From Herbaspirillum seropedicae (GTDB lineage Bacteria; Pseudomonadota; Gammaproteobacteria; Burkholderiales; Burkholderiaceae_D), in NCBI RefSeq assembly GCF_001040945.1, contig NZ_CP011930.1, forward strand, positions 4,521,021 to 4,585,020: 64,000 bases of DNA. Reading direction: 5' to 3'. The position numbers were made by a program, and so were the translations under genes. Shown here piece after piece: positions 30,137 to 40,073 of this stretch. Position 1 is the stretch's first letter. Each line of letters opens with the position of its first letter. The notes under the pieces were generated by a model. It worked only from the letters and a program-made list of their open reading frames with translations. It ran no database searches and was not told where the DNA came from.

Positions 30137-30690
30137 TGACCGCGCCCTCCTTCGCCAGCACCCTGCCGGCAGCCGCCCTCGAGAAGGCAGCCGGTATCCG
30201 CCTGATGATCTTCGACGTCGATGGCGTGCTCACCGACGGCGGTCTGTTCTATGGCGAAGACGGCGAGGCCTTCAAGCGCTTCAACGCGCTCGATGGCCAT
30301 GGCATCAAGTTGATGCAGCAGTTCGGCACCGCCGCAGCCATCATCACGGCGCGCCAGTCGCCCTATGTGCTGCGGCGCGCGCGCGATCTGGGCATCGCCC
30401 ATGTGTTCCAGGGCGTGCATGACAAGCGCCAGGCCTTCGAGCAGCTGTTGCAGCATACCGGCCTCAACGCCAATGTATGCGGCTATCTCGGCGACGATGT
30501 GATCGACCTGCCGGTGCTCACGCGGGTGGGCTTTAAGGCTTGCGTGGCCAATGGCCACCGCGAGGTCAAGCTGCGCAGCCACTACGTGACCCAGGCCAGC
30601 GGCGGCAATGGCGCCGTCCGCGAGATCTGCGACCTGGTGCTGGCCGCGCAGGGCAACTACGAGGCGGCGCTGGCGCCGTACCTGGCATGA
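30136..30690 (+). CDS. kdsC: 3-deoxy-D-manno-octulosonate 8-phosphate phosphatase
   Basis: 184 aa HAD-family C0 enzyme. The nucleophile motif is MIFDVDGVLTDGGLFY, motif II is IITARQS, and the end GYLGDDVIDLPVL carries the Mg-binding Asp pair. It hydrolyses Kdo 8-phosphate to Kdo. The ATG overlaps the kdsD stop (TGATG) and its own stop overlaps the lptC start (ATGA), so translation along the operon is coupled. Confidence 0.97.
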   Translation: MTAPSFASTLPAAALEKAAGIRLMIFDVDGVLTDGGLFYGEDGEAFKRFNALDGHGIKLMQQFGTAAAIITARQSPYVLRRARDLGIAHVFQGVHDKRQAFEQLLQHTGLNANVCGYLGDDVIDLPVLTRVGFKACVANGHREVKLRSHYVTQASGGNGAVREICDLVLAAQGNYEAALAPYLA

Positions 30691-31295
30691 GCGGGCGCAG
30701 CGGCGAACGTGCGGCCGACCGCATCCGCATCGGCGTGATCCTGGTGCTGCTCATCGGCGCTGCCCTGGGCAGCCTGTGGGTGCTGCAGTCCATGCGCGCG
30801 GCCGGCGACCAGCAGGCCGCGCAACGTCCGCGCGGCAAGCCCGACTATTATCTGGAAAACTTCAGCTACGTGAAAATGGGGCCGAACGGCCTGCCGCGCT
30901 ACGATATGTCGGGCGTGAAGATGGTGCACTACCCGACCGACGATTCCTTCGAGATCACCAAGCCGGTGGTCCACAACCTGGACCAGGGCAAGCCGCCCAT
31001 GGAGCTCTATTCCGATACCGCGCGCGTCACCGATGAGCAGACCCAGATCCACATGTACGGCAACGCCAACGCCATCCGCGCGCCCTACAAGGGGCGCGAA
31101 CAGATGCAGGTGGTCTCGGACTACCTGTTGCTGTTGCCGGATGACGAGATCGTCAAGACCGACAAGCCGGTGGCCATGACCATGGGCACGACCCGCCTCA
31201 ACGGGGTCGGCATGGTGGCCAACAATGCGACCCAGGTCGTGCAGCTGTTCGGCAATGTGCGCGGCTACTACGAACCGACGCCGAAGAAACGCTGA
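30687..31295 (+). CDS. lptC: LPS export protein LptC
   Basis: 202 aa. One N-terminal membrane anchor (IRIGVILVLLIGAALGSLWVL) precedes a periplasmic beta-jellyroll domain containing PDYYLENFSYVKMGPNGLPRY and a conserved THLGATGVSV-like equivalent, TTRLNGVGMVAN. It links the LptB2FG extractor to LptA. It starts in an ATGA overlap with kdsC, which decides the start over the longer open frame from 30540. Confidence 0.93.
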   Translation: MSGRSGERAADRIRIGVILVLLIGAALGSLWVLQSMRAAGDQQAAQRPRGKPDYYLENFSYVKMGPNGLPRYDMSGVKMVHYPTDDSFEITKPVVHNLDQGKPPMELYSDTARVTDEQTQIHMYGNANAIRAPYKGREQMQVVSDYLLLLPDDEIVKTDKPVAMTMGTTRLNGVGMVANNATQVVQLFGNVRGYYEPTPKKR

Positions 31296-31364
31296 CCATA
31301 CTGATTCGCGCCCCCCGATATTCCGTCAGAACAATAACGCCAAGACCCGACCAGACAGGATTTT

Positions 31365-31970
31365 ATGAAACGCTCATTGCTACTTCCGTTGCTGATGCTG
31401 GCTGCCCTCAGTGGCGTGGCGCGCGCCGAGAAGGCCGACACCACCAAGCCCACCAACATCGAAGCCGACCAGATGGTCTACGATGACGTGCGCCAGGTGA
31501 AGACCTTCACCGGCAACGTCGTCATGACCCGCGGCACCCTCATCATCAAGGCCGGCCGCGTGGTGCTCACCACCGACCAGTACGGTTATGAAAACGCCGT
31601 GCTCTACGCTGCCCCCGGCTCGCTGGCGACCTTCCGCCAGAAGCGTGACGGCGGCCCCGACCTGTGGATCGAAGGCCAGGCCGAACGCATCGAATACTCG
31701 GAACAGACCGAAGTCTCCAAGCTGTTCCAGCGCGCCCATATCCAGCGCATGGATGGCAAGCGCATCACCGACGAAGTCAATGGCGAGTTCATCTCCTACG
31801 ACAGCCGCGCCGAATTCTATTCGGTCAACAATACTGCCAGCGGCCAGAGCAAGCCGGGCGCGGGCCGCATCACGGCCGTGATCCAGCCTCGCAATCCGCC
31901 GCCGGCGCAGCCGGGCCAGCCCGCCCAGCCTGCTACCCCGCAGCCCACCCAGCCCGGAAAGGATCAGTAA
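31365..31970 (+). CDS. lptA: LPS transport periplasmic protein LptA
   Basis: 201 aa. A Sec signal peptide ends at GVARA (about residue 21). The OstA-like domain follows: [16 protein letters not shown] and [21 protein letters not shown] Pro/Gln-rich tail of about 25 residues closes the protein. It forms the periplasmic bridge that carries lipopolysaccharide to LptD. It sits between lptC and lptB, with one base before lptB. Confidence 0.95.
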   Translation: MKRSLLLPLLMLAALSGVARAEKADTTKPTNIEADQMVYDDVRQVKTFTGNVVMTRGTLIIKAGRVVLTTDQYGYENAVLYAAPGSLATFRQKRDGGPDLWIEGQAERIEYSEQTEVSKLFQRAHIQRMDGKRITDEVNGEFISYDSRAEFYSVNNTASGQSKPGAGRITAVIQPRNPPPAQPGQPAQPATPQPTQPGKDQ

Positions 31971-31971
31971 G

Positions 31972-32715
31972 ATGGCAGCAAGCTCGCTGGTCGTGCGCGG
32001 CCTGAAGAAAAGCTATGGGGCGCGCCAGGTGGTGCGCGACGTTTCCATGGAGGTGCGCAGCGGCGAAGTGGTCGGCCTGCTCGGCCCCAACGGCGCTGGC
32101 AAGACGACCTCGTTCTACATGATCGTCGGTCTGGTGCCTTCCGATGGCGGCGAAATCGATCTGGACGGAGAGCCCATCTCGCGCCTGGCCATCCACAAGC
32201 GCGCCACGCTGGGCTTGTCCTACCTGCCGCAGGAAGCGTCGGTATTTCGCAAGCTGACCGTGGAAGACAATATCCGCGCCGTGCTGGAACTGCGCCAGGA
32301 AGACGGCAAGCCGCTCTCCCGCGACGAGATCGAAGGGCGCCTGAACAACCTGCTGCACGAATTGCAGATCGAGAAGCTGCGCGAGAGCCAGGCCCTGTCG
32401 CTGTCGGGCGGTGAACGCCGGCGCGTCGAGATCGCCCGCGCACTGGCCACCGATCCGCGCTTCGTGCTGCTGGACGAGCCCTTTGCCGGGATCGACCCGA
32501 TTGCCGTGATCGAGATCCAGCGCATCGTGCGCTTCCTCAAGGAACGCGGCATCGGCGTGCTCATCACCGACCACAATGTGCGCGAGACCCTGGGCATCTG
32601 CGATCGCGCCTACATCATCAACCAGGGCACCGTGCTGGCCAGCGGCAACCCGGAAGAGATCATCGCCAACGAATCAGTGCGCCGCGTTTATCTGGGCGAG
32701 CACTTCCGCATGTAA
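31972..32715 (+). CDS. lptB: LPS export ABC transporter ATPase LptB
   Basis: 247 aa. Walker [18 protein letters not shown]-loop [11 protein letters not shown], signature [15 protein letters not shown] and Walker [17 protein letters not shown] followed by the switch His in TDHNVRE. The FAGIDP wording is characteristic of LptB. It powers extraction of lipopolysaccharide from the inner membrane with LptF and LptG, which are not in this window. Confidence 0.98.
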   Translation: MAASSLVVRGLKKSYGARQVVRDVSMEVRSGEVVGLLGPNGAGKTTSFYMIVGLVPSDGGEIDLDGEPISRLAIHKRATLGLSYLPQEASVFRKLTVEDNIRAVLELRQEDGKPLSRDEIEGRLNNLLHELQIEKLRESQALSLSGGERRRVEIARALATDPRFVLLDEPFAGIDPIAVIEIQRIVRFLKERGIGVLITDHNVRETLGICDRAYIINQGTVLASGNPEEIIANESVRRVYLGEHFRM

Positions 32716-32787
32716 CCCAGGCACAGGCGCAAACGACCAGGACACCGGCATTGCAACCAGCGGGCCACGCCGCTTCCAGAAAGAAAG

Positions 32788-34278
32788 ATGAAACAGTCGC
32801 TCCAGTTACGTACCTCGCAGCATCTCGCATTGACGCCGCAATTGCAGCAGTCGATCAGACTGCTGCAACTGTCGACGCTGGAATTGCACCAGGAGCTGGA
32901 GCAGATACTGACCGACAATCCCCTGCTGGAACGCCTCGACGACGCGCTCGACAATTCGGTGCGCCTGCTGGCCGATGGCGCCGTCTCGGCGGCCCCCTCG
33001 AGCGGCGTGAGCGAGACCACCGGCAGTGAGGCCAGCAGCGAAGCCGCTCCCGCAGCGGCCGATGGCGAATCCAGTTTCGAGTACCAGGACACCGCCCCCG
33101 AGGGCGTGAGCGGCGACTCCGACTGGAGCTTCGACGATGTGGCCCGCAGCGGCAAGTCGCCCGATGACGAAGACGCCCGCCCCCAGCTGGAAGCGCACGA
33201 AATCACCCTGCGCGAACATCTGCTGGAACAGATCCGCGTGACGGCGCGCACGCAGCGCGACCGCGCCCTGCTGGAACTGCTCACCGATGCGCTGGACGAC
33301 AGCGGCTATCTGGAAGAGCCGCTGGAAGACATCCTCGCGCGCCTGCCCGAAGAGTTGGGCGTGGACCTGGAAGAACTCTCCATTTCGCTGAAGCTGCTGC
33401 AAAGCCTGGACCCGGCGGGCGTGGGTGCGCGCAGCGCTGGCGAATGCCTGGCCCTGCAGATCCGCCGCCTGCCCAAGGTGCCCTTCGTCACGCGCCGGCT
33501 GGCGCTGAAGATCGTGGAAGATTACCTGCCGCTGTTTGCGCAGCGCGACTTCAACAAGATCAAGAAGGCGCTCGATTGCGATGACGAAGACCTGCGTGAA
33601 GCGCAGGCCGTGATCCGCCAGTGCCGTCCGCACCCCGGCGCGGAATTCGCGCGCGATGCCTCCGACTATGTCGTGCCGGACGTGATTGTCAAACAGACAA
33701 AGAACGGCTGGCAGGTCATGCTCAACCATGAGGTCATGCCCAAGCTGCGCGTCAACGCCATGTACGCCAGCGCGCTCAAGCAGGCCAAGGGCGAAGGATC
33801 GCTATCCTCGCAGTTGCAGGAAGCCAAGTGGCTCATCAAGAACATGCGGCAACGTTTCGATACAATTTTGCGCGTCGCGCAGGCCATTGTGGAACGTCAA
33901 AGAAACTTCTTTTCACATGGGGCAGTCGCCATGCGCCCCCTTGTGCTACGTGAAATTGCTGATACACTGGGTCTACACGAGAGCACTATCTCTCGCGTGA
34001 CAACTCAGAAATACATGCTCACACCGCATGGCATGTTTGAGTTGAAGTACTTCTTCGGTAGCCACGTCGCAACTGAAACCGGAGGCGAAGCTTCCTCCAC
34101 CGCGATACGGGCGCTGATCAAACAGTTGATAGGAGCCGAAAACCCGCAGACCCCATTATCCGATAGCAAGATTGCGGATATGCTGGCAGAACAAGGCATG
34201 GTGGTCGCGCGACGCACAGTCGCCAAATACCGCGAAGTGTTGAAGATTCCGCCAGTCAATCTCCGCAAGTCCCTCTGA
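32788..34278 (+). CDS. rpoN: RNA polymerase sigma-54 factor
   Basis: 496 aa. Gln/Leu-rich region I ([20 protein letters not shown] onward) binds activators; an acidic region II spans about 60-135; the core-binding region follows; and the C-terminal RpoN box reads [16 protein letters not shown]. It directs transcription of nitrogen, motility and other enhancer-dependent genes. It follows lptB by 72 bp. The last 400 bases (from about 33850) use noticeably more A/T-ending codons than the rest of the gene. Confidence 0.98.
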   Translation: MKQSLQLRTSQHLALTPQLQQSIRLLQLSTLELHQELEQILTDNPLLERLDDALDNSVRLLADGAVSAAPSSGVSETTGSEASSEAAPAAADGESSFEYQDTAPEGVSGDSDWSFDDVARSGKSPDDEDARPQLEAHEITLREHLLEQIRVTARTQRDRALLELLTDALDDSGYLEEPLEDILARLPEELGVDLEELSISLKLLQSLDPAGVGARSAGECLALQIRRLPKVPFVTRRLALKIVEDYLPLFAQRDFNKIKKALDCDDEDLREAQAVIRQCRPHPGAEFARDASDYVVPDVIVKQTKNGWQVMLNHEVMPKLRVNAMYASALKQAKGEGSLSSQLQEAKWLIKNMRQRFDTILRVAQAIVERQRNFFSHGAVAMRPLVLREIADTLGLHESTISRVTTQKYMLTPHGMFELKYFFGSHVATETGGEASSTAIRALIKQLIGAENPQTPLSDSKIADMLAEQGMVVARRTVAKYREVLKIPPVNLRKSL

Positions 34279-34431
34279 GTTTTTCCTCAGTTTTTCTGCA
34301 GTACCGTTGCTGTGTTCCGGCAAGCATCCCGCTGATGCCCATGCCATCCGACACGAAGACCGTGCCCGTGGTACAGCTGCAGCAAGGATGAATTGCACGA
34401 ACCTCCAGTGACTTCACGATAGGAGTCTTGT

Positions 34432-34794
34432 ATGAATCTGACCATCAGTGGACACCACCTCGAACTGACCCCCGCCATCCGGGAATACGTGCAAAGCAAG
34501 CTGGCCCGTATCAAGCGCCATTTCGACAACGTGATCGACGTCAGCGTGATCCTGAGCGTAGATAAACTCACAGAAAAGGAAAAGCGCCAAAAAGCGGAAA
34601 TCAACGTCCACATCAAGGGGAAGGATCTACATGCGGAAAGCATTGCGCACGACCTCTATGCAGCCATCGATGCCCTGATCGACAAGCTCGATCGCCAGGT
34701 CATCAAGCACAAGGACAAGTTGCAGGAACATCACTCCATGGCCAAGCGCCTGCCTGAAGAAGCCCCGGACGACGCGGTCGCCGGCGCGGCATGA
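34432..34794 (+). CDS. hpf: Ribosome hibernation promoting factor
   Basis: 120 aa. The S30AE/HPF domain begins [20 protein letters not shown] and contains [29 protein letters not shown]. It is slightly longer than a short HPF and lacks the long-form dimerisation domain. It binds the 30S decoding site and promotes 100S dimers in stationary phase. Its position after rpoN is conserved; the ptsN gene that often follows is absent here. Confidence 0.95.
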   Translation: MNLTISGHHLELTPAIREYVQSKLARIKRHFDNVIDVSVILSVDKLTEKEKRQKAEINVHIKGKDLHAESIAHDLYAAIDALIDKLDRQVIKHKDKLQEHHSMAKRLPEEAPDDAVAGAA

Positions 34795-35125
34795 TGCCTT
34801 GATCTTCAAGCTTTCATGAGCAAAGGGCGCGCAAGCGCCCTTTTTCATTCATGTCCCCGCACCGGCGATCATTGCCCGGTAGAAAATCCGCATAGGATAT
34901 AAATAATTTACCTCGTCGGTGGGCTTCGCGGTGGGCTTCGACTTGAAGGCGCCGATGGCGACCTTATCTTTTCCACAGCCCTTCGGATCAGGAAAATGAT
35001 TTTGATACAAAGCATTTCCCGAAGACAATATTTCACCAACCGCAAGACAAGTCGCCCGTCCGACTCCAACGCACGCGGCGGCTTTTCCCTATAATGTCGG
35101 CAATCCCATTTTTAAAGGCATAGCC
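34795..35125. promoter_or_regulatory. Intergenic region between hpf and grxD
   Basis: 331 bp. After the hpf terminator comes an AT-rich sequence. GGATATAAATAATTTACC (34895-34912) closely matches a sequence upstream of livH. A -10 hexamer TATAAT is at 35090-35095, about 30 bp before the grxD ATG, without a clear -35 box. Confidence 0.45.
34822..34845 (+). terminator. Rho-independent terminator after hpf
   Basis: Stem AAAGGGCGC/GCGCCCTTT with loop GCAA, closing in a T run. It ends the kds-lpt-rpoN-hpf transcript. Confidence 0.93.
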
Positions 35126-35437
35126 ATGAGCGACGTCCAATCCTGGATCAAAGAAACCGTGACCCAAAACCCTGTCGTGCTGTTCATGAAGGGCACCGCG
35201 CAATTCCCGCAATGCGGCTTTTCCGGCAAGGCCATCCAGCTGCTCAAGGCCAGCGGCGCCGAGAACATCGTCACCGTAAACGTCCTGGAAAGCCCGGACG
35301 TGCGCCAGGGCATCAAGGAATACTCGAACTGGCCCACCATTCCCCAGTTGTACATCAAGGGTGAATTCGTCGGCGGCTCCGACATCATGAGCGAGATGTA
35401 CGCCTCGGGCGAACTGCAGACCCTGATCAAGGGCTGA
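35126..35437 (+). CDS. grxD: Monothiol glutaredoxin, Grx4 family
   Basis: 103 aa. The active site CGFS is in QFPQCGFSGKAIQLL, and the GSH-binding TIPQLYIKGEFVGGSDI follows. Proteins of this type bind a [2Fe-2S] cluster with glutathione and BolA and move Fe-S clusters. It is immediately upstream of ubiX (23-bp gap). Confidence 0.96.
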   Translation: MSDVQSWIKETVTQNPVVLFMKGTAQFPQCGFSGKAIQLLKASGAENIVTVNVLESPDVRQGIKEYSNWPTIPQLYIKGEFVGGSDIMSEMYASGELQTLIKG

Positions 35438-35460
35438 TCTTTTTCGCGCCTGAAGCTCCC

Positions 35461-36063
35461 GTGAGCGTTTCTTCCAGCCGGCCGCGCCAGCGCCTGATCG
35501 TCGCCATCACCGGCGCGACCGGCGCCATCTACGGCGTGCGTTTGCTGGAACACCTGCGCAAGCATGGCCAGATCGAAACGCATCTGATGGTCTCTGAAGC
35601 CGGCGTGCTCAATCTCCACCAGGAGCTGGACATGCGGCGCAAGGATGTGGAAGCGCTGGCCGACGTGGTGCACAACGTGCGTGATGTAGGCGCCTGCATC
35701 GCCAGCGGTTCCTTCGCTTCCACCGGCATGGTGGTGGCGCCCTGTTCGATGAAGACCCTGGCCGCCGTGGCGCATGGCCTGTCCGACAACCTCATCACCC
35801 GCGCAGCCGATGTGGTGCTCAAGGAACGCCGCCGCCTGGTCCTGATGGTGCGCGAAACTCCCTTCAACCTGGCGCACCTGCGCAACATGACCGCCGTCAC
35901 CGAGATGGGCGGCGTGATCTTCCCTCCCCTGCCCGGCTTCTACCAGCGCCCTGCTTCCATGGAAGAGATGGTGGACCATACGCTGGGGCGCGTGCTGGAC
36001 ATGTTCGGGATCTCCATGCAGCTCACGCCGGAGTGGCAGGGCATGAAAGGTGGAGCGGATTGA
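35461..36063 (+). CDS. ubiX: Flavin prenyltransferase UbiX
   Basis: 200 aa with a GTG start. The N-terminal RLIVAITGATGAIYGVRLLE nucleotide loop, VVAPCSMKTLAAVAHGLSDNLITRAADV and the C-terminal RDTPFN-like MVRETPFNLAHL define UbiX. It prenylates FMN to make the cofactor for UbiD-type decarboxylases in ubiquinone synthesis or aromatic metabolism. Co-transcription with grxD is likely from the spacing. Confidence 0.95.
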   Translation: MSVSSSRPRQRLIVAITGATGAIYGVRLLEHLRKHGQIETHLMVSEAGVLNLHQELDMRRKDVEALADVVHNVRDVGACIASGSFASTGMVVAPCSMKTLAAVAHGLSDNLITRAADVVLKERRRLVLMVRETPFNLAHLRNMTAVTEMGGVIFPPLPGFYQRPASMEEMVDHTLGRVLDMFGISMQLTPEWQGMKGGAD

Positions 36064-36083
36064 AGCCGCATACACACGCTATA

Positions 36084-36120
36084 AAAAACGCGCCGCAGAT
36101 TCTCCTGGCGGCGCGTTTTT
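36084..36120. terminator. Bidirectional terminator, ubiX / SDR
   Basis: Stem AAAAACGCGCCGC/GCGGCGCGTTTTT with an 11-nt loop, A and T runs on both sides, between convergent genes. Confidence 0.93.
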
Positions 36121-36153
36121 CTTTTGGCCTATCGCGGCCCCTGGCATCGTGAA

Positions 36154-36921
36154 TCAACCACGCCCGATGTAGGGCATCTTGGTCGCCATCACCGTCATGA
36201 ACTGCACATTGGCCTCCAGCGGCAGGCTGTCCATGTAGAGGATGGCGCGGGCCACATGTTCGGCATCCATGGTCGGCTCGACCTTGGTGGAGCCGTCGGC
36301 CTGCAGCGTGCCCTTCTTCATCAGCGTGGTCATGTCGGTGGAGGCATTGCCGATGTCGATCTGCCCGCAGGCGATATCGTAGGCGCGGCCATCCAGCGAC
36401 GTGGCCTTGGTCAGGCCGGTGATGGCGTGCTTGGTCGCGGTATAGGAGGCCGAGAACGGACGCGGTGCATGCGCCGAGATGGAACCGTTGTTGATGATGC
36501 GGCCCCCGCGGGGCGACTGGTCCTTCATGATGCGGAAGGCTTCCTGGGAGCAGAGGAAGACGCCGGTCAGGTTGATATCCACCGCTGCCTTCCACTGCTC
36601 CACGCTCAGCTCTTCCAGCGACACGGGCGGCGCGAAGATGCCGGCATTGTTGAACAGCATATCCAGACGACCGAAGCGCTCGCGGGTCTTGGCGAAGAGC
36701 TGCTTGACCGACGCCGGGTCGGTCACGTCGGCGGCCACGACCAGCGCATTGGGGCCGTCTTCGCCGGCCAGCCTGACGGTCTCCTCCAGGGCGTCCTGGC
36801 GGCGTCCGGCCAGGGCCACGCCATAGCCTTCGCGCAGCAGCGCCAAGGTGATCTGCCGGCCAATGCCGGAACCTGCGCCGGTGACCAGCGCGATGCGTTT
36901 GGGTGCTTGGGGTGCTGCCAT
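36154..36921 (-). CDS. SDR-family oxidoreductase
   Basis: 255 aa classical short-chain dehydrogenase. Cofactor loop [12 protein letters not shown] at the central strand, NGSIS with the catalytic Ser, and YTATK with the Tyr and Lys are all intact. The residue pattern AGRRQDAL after strand 2 suggests NADP(H) preference. The substrate is unknown. A terminator at 36976 separates it from the E1 gene upstream, so it has its own promoter. Confidence 0.9.
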   Translation of the reverse strand: MAAPQAPKRIALVTGAGSGIGRQITLALLREGYGVALAGRRQDALEETVRLAGEDGPNALVVAADVTDPASVKQLFAKTRERFGRLDMLFNNAGIFAPPVSLEELSVEQWKAAVDINLTGVFLCSQEAFRIMKDQSPRGGRIINNGSISAHAPRPFSASYTATKHAITGLTKATSLDGRAYDIACGQIDIGNASTDMTTLMKKGTLQADGSTKVEPTMDAEHVARAILYMDSLPLEANVQFMTVMATKMPYIGRG

Positions 36922-36975
36922 CGGGTGTACTCCTCAATGTGGCTCATGGACGGGGTGCATCACGGGCCGATAAAA

Positions 36976-37004
36976 AAAACCGCCTGTGATGCACAGGCGG
37001 TTTT
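36976..37004 (-). terminator. Rho-independent terminator of the E1 gene
   Basis: Stem of 13 bp (AAAACCGCCTGTG and its complement) with an ATG loop. On the minus strand it runs into eight T, so it terminates the left-going E1 gene ending at 37076. Confidence 0.93.
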
Positions 37005-37075
37005 CACTATAGCAAACACGCAGCGGGGCCAGATGAGAGATTTTCAATCCGGCCAGCCGCCGTTCATCTATCGCC

Positions 37076-39757
37076 CTATACCGTGGACGACAAGGGCTTG
37101 GCCGTATCGATGCCCAATGTACGCGCTGCTTCTTGCAGCCGCGCACGATCATCACCCCACACTTCGCACAAGGCCGTGTAAGCAATCCAGCGCGCATCGA
37201 TCTCGAAGAAGTCGCGCAGGTTCACCCGCGTATCGCTGCGGCCAAACCCATCCGTCCCCAGCGTCACATACGGTGCCGGCACAAAGGCGCGGATGCTCTC
37301 GGGCAAGGTGCGGATATAGTCGCTCACCGCAATGACCGGCACAGCACTGCCCTGCAACTGCTGCGTCACATACGGCAACGCAGCGCTGCCCGCCAGGCGC
37401 TGCGCACGCTGTGCCGCCACGCCATCGCGCGCCAGCTCGGTATAGCTGGTCACGCTCCAGACCTCGGCCTCGATCTGCCAGTGCTGTTGCAGCAGCGCTG
37501 CCGCGGCCACGGCTTCCTTGAGGATAGGGCCGGAACCCAGCAGACGCGCCTGCGCCTGCGGCTTGCGCGCCAGGCAGTAGAGACCGCGCAGGATGCCGTC
37601 CTGCACGCCTTCAGGCAGGCTGGGCTGGGCCTCGTTCTCATTGGTAACGGTGATGTAGTAGAACACGTCGTCACCGCGTTCCATCATGCGGCGCATGCCC
37701 TCATCCAGGATCACCGCGAGCTCATACGCATAGGCCGGATCGTAGGAAACACAGTTGGGAATCGAGGCTGCCGTCACCAGGCTGTTGCCATCCTGGTGCT
37801 GCAGGCCCTCGCCGCCCAAGGTCGTGCGCCCCGAGGTGGCGCCGATCAGGAAGCCGCGTGCACGCTGGTCCGCCGCGGCCCAGATCAGGTCGCCGATGCG
37901 CTGGAAACCGAACATCGAGTAATAGATGTAGAAGGGCAGCATCGGCGTGCCATGCACCGAGTAGGCAGTGGCCGCAGCGGTCCAGGAGGAAATCGCTCCG
38001 GCTTCGGTGATGCCCTCCTCGAGGATCTGGCCATCCTTGGCTTCGCGATAGTAGAGGATGGAGCCGATATCTTCCGGCTCATACAGCTGTCCCTGCGACG
38101 AATAGATGCCGACCTGGCGGAACAGGTTGGCCATGCCGAAGGTACGCGCCTCGTCAGCCACGATGGGCACCACGTACTGGCCGAAGTCCTTGTCCTTCAA
38201 CAGGTTGCCGAGCTGGCGCACCAGCGCCATGGTGGATGACATCTCCTTGCCATCGGCTTCAAGCGCGAACTTGCTGTGCGCCGCCAGCGGCGGCACCGCG
38301 CGTCGCGCCTGGCCCGCCTGACGGCGCGGCAGGTAACCGCTCAGGGCGGCGCGGCGCGCATGCAGGTGCTTCATCTCGGGACTGTCATCGGCCGGCTTGT
38401 AGAAGGCCAGCGCGCGGCACTGTTCATCGCTCAGCGGCAGCTTGAAGCGGTCGCGGAATTGCAGCAGGCTCTCTTCATCCAGCTTCTTCTGCTGGTGCGT
38501 GGTCATCTTGCCTTCACCGGCCGCGCCCATGCCATAGCCCTTCTTGGTCTGCGCCAGGATCACGGTCGGCTGGCCGCGATGCCGGGCCGCAGCCTGATAG
38601 GCCGAATAGATCTTTTTCATGTCGTGGCCGCCCCGGCGCAGGCGATTGATTTCCTCATCGGTGAGGGTGGCGCCGATGGCGCGCGTACCCGGCGTCTGGC
38701 CGAAGAAATGCTGGCGGTTGAAGGCCCCATCGTTGGCGGCGAAGGTCTGCAATTGCCCGTCCACCGTGCGGTTGAGGGCATCGACCAGTTCGCCGTCCTT
38801 GTCGCGGGCGAACAGGCCGTCCCAGTCCGAGCCCCACAGCAGCTTGATGACATTCCAGCCAGCCCCGGCAAAGAGCGTTTCCAGCTCATCGACGATATGG
38901 CCATTGCCGCGCACCGGACCATCCAGACGCTGCAGGTTGCAGTTGACCACGAAGATGAGATTATCCAGCTTCTCGCGCGAGGCCAGCGAGAGCGCGGCCA
39001 GCGACTCGGGCTCATCCATTTCGCCATCGCCGAACACGCCCCACACCTTGCGGCCCTGGTCTTGCAACAGGCCGCGATGCTCCATGTAGCGCAGGAAGCG
39101 CGCCTGGTAGATGGCGTTGATGGGGCCGATGCCCATGGAGCCGGTGGGGAACTGCCAGAACTGCGGCATCAGCCACGGATGAGGATAGGACGACAAGCCC
39201 TGCCGTCCCACCCGCTTGGCCTCGATCTCGCGGCGATAGTAAGCCAGGTCATCCTCGCTCAATGCGCCTTCGAGGAAAGCCCGCGCATAGATGCCGGGCG
39301 CCGAATGCGGCTGGAAATAGACGACGTCGCCGGCGAACTGCTCATCGCGGGCGCGGAAGAAATGGTTGAAGCCGACCTCGAACAGGTCCGCGGCCGAGGC
39401 AAAGCTGGCGATATGCCCGCCCAGTTCGCCATAGGCGCGGTTGGCGCGCACCACCATGGCCAGCGCGTTCCAGCGCATGATGCTGGCGATGCGTTCCTCG
39501 ATGGCCTGGGCGTCCGAGCCGCCGGGGAAAGGCGGCTCCTGTTCGGGCCGGATGGTGTTGACGTAGGGGGTATTGCGCGCATCACGCCAGTTCACGCCCC
39601 ATTGCTGGGCCGCTGCCGACAGCCGCGACAGCAGGAAGCGCGCACGTTCCGGCCCCGCCTCGGCCAGCACGCTTTGCAGGGCTTGCAGCCACTCCTGGGT
39701 TTCCTGGGAATCGATGTCGATATCGCGCGCGATATCGCTGTCACTGGGGCGGGACAT
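37076..39757 (-). CDS. Homodimeric 2-oxo acid dehydrogenase E1 (AceE/MdeB-like)
   Basis: 893 aa, the length of homodimeric pyruvate dehydrogenase E1. The thiamine-diphosphate motif is WGVFGDGEMDEPES...VVNCNLQ, the central transketolase domain has FGFQRIGDLIWAAADQRARG, and the end is the C-terminal transketolase domain. It decarboxylates pyruvate or a close 2-oxo acid and passes the acyl group to an E2 lipoamide. No aceF or lpd is adjacent, and an Lrp gene is divergent 316 bp away. This matches the mdeB/mdeR layout for 2-oxobutyrate from methionine, although no mdeA is present. ATG 39757 follows an AGGAAG site. Confidence 0.9.
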   Translation of the reverse strand: MSRPSDSDIARDIDIDSQETQEWLQALQSVLAEAGPERARFLLSRLSAAAQQWGVNWRDARNTPYVNTIRPEQEPPFPGGSDAQAIEERIASIMRWNALAMVVRANRAYGELGGHIASFASAADLFEVGFNHFFRARDEQFAGDVVYFQPHSAPGIYARAFLEGALSEDDLAYYRREIEAKRVGRQGLSSYPHPWLMPQFWQFPTGSMGIGPINAIYQARFLRYMEHRGLLQDQGRKVWGVFGDGEMDEPESLAALSLASREKLDNLIFVVNCNLQRLDGPVRGNGHIVDELETLFAGAGWNVIKLLWGSDWDGLFARDKDGELVDALNRTVDGQLQTFAANDGAFNRQHFFGQTPGTRAIGATLTDEEINRLRRGGHDMKKIYSAYQAAARHRGQPTVILAQTKKGYGMGAAGEGKMTTHQQKKLDEESLLQFRDRFKLPLSDEQCRALAFYKPADDSPEMKHLHARRAALSGYLPRRQAGQARRAVPPLAAHSKFALEADGKEMSSTMALVRQLGNLLKDKDFGQYVVPIVADEARTFGMANLFRQVGIYSSQGQLYEPEDIGSILYYREAKDGQILEEGITEAGAISSWTAAATAYSVHGTPMLPFYIYYSMFGFQRIGDLIWAAADQRARGFLIGATSGRTTLGGEGLQHQDGNSLVTAASIPNCVSYDPAYAYELAVILDEGMRRMMERGDDVFYYITVTNENEAQPSLPEGVQDGILRGLYCLARKPQAQARLLGSGPILKEAVAAAALLQQHWQIEAEVWSVTSYTELARDGVAAQRAQRLAGSAALPYVTQQLQGSAVPVIAVSDYIRTLPESIRAFVPAPYVTLGTDGFGRSDTRVNLRDFFEIDARWIAYTALCEVWGDDRARLQEAARTLGIDTAKPLSSTV

Positions 39758-40073
39758 GTCCACTTCCTGTTCTCCTGTCTGTGCGCGCCGGGCCGGCGCA
39801 TCGCGGTAGGCACAAAAACTGCAACCACTGCAATCGCTGCTATGCAAAGAGACAAAAAGCCGGTAAAACACAGGCCGCGCCATCCGTCTCCTAGCGCCCG
39901 ACGCCTTTTCGGTCTGGTCTTGGTTGAGGGCTTGCTTGCATGATGGGACTATGGGACTACCGGACTACGATACGCCGGATGCTCCCGCATGAGTCACTTA
40001 AAACAGGAAGTTGCCTTACAATATTCAGCATCCAGTGCTGCAAAACTGAAACTGACAGAATTAAATTTCGATA
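39758..40073. promoter_or_regulatory. Divergent promoter region, E1 / Lrp regulator
   Basis: 316 bp. The right third (39980-40070) is AT-rich and is the likely place for both promoters and the Lrp site. No clean palindrome was found. Confidence 0.35.
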
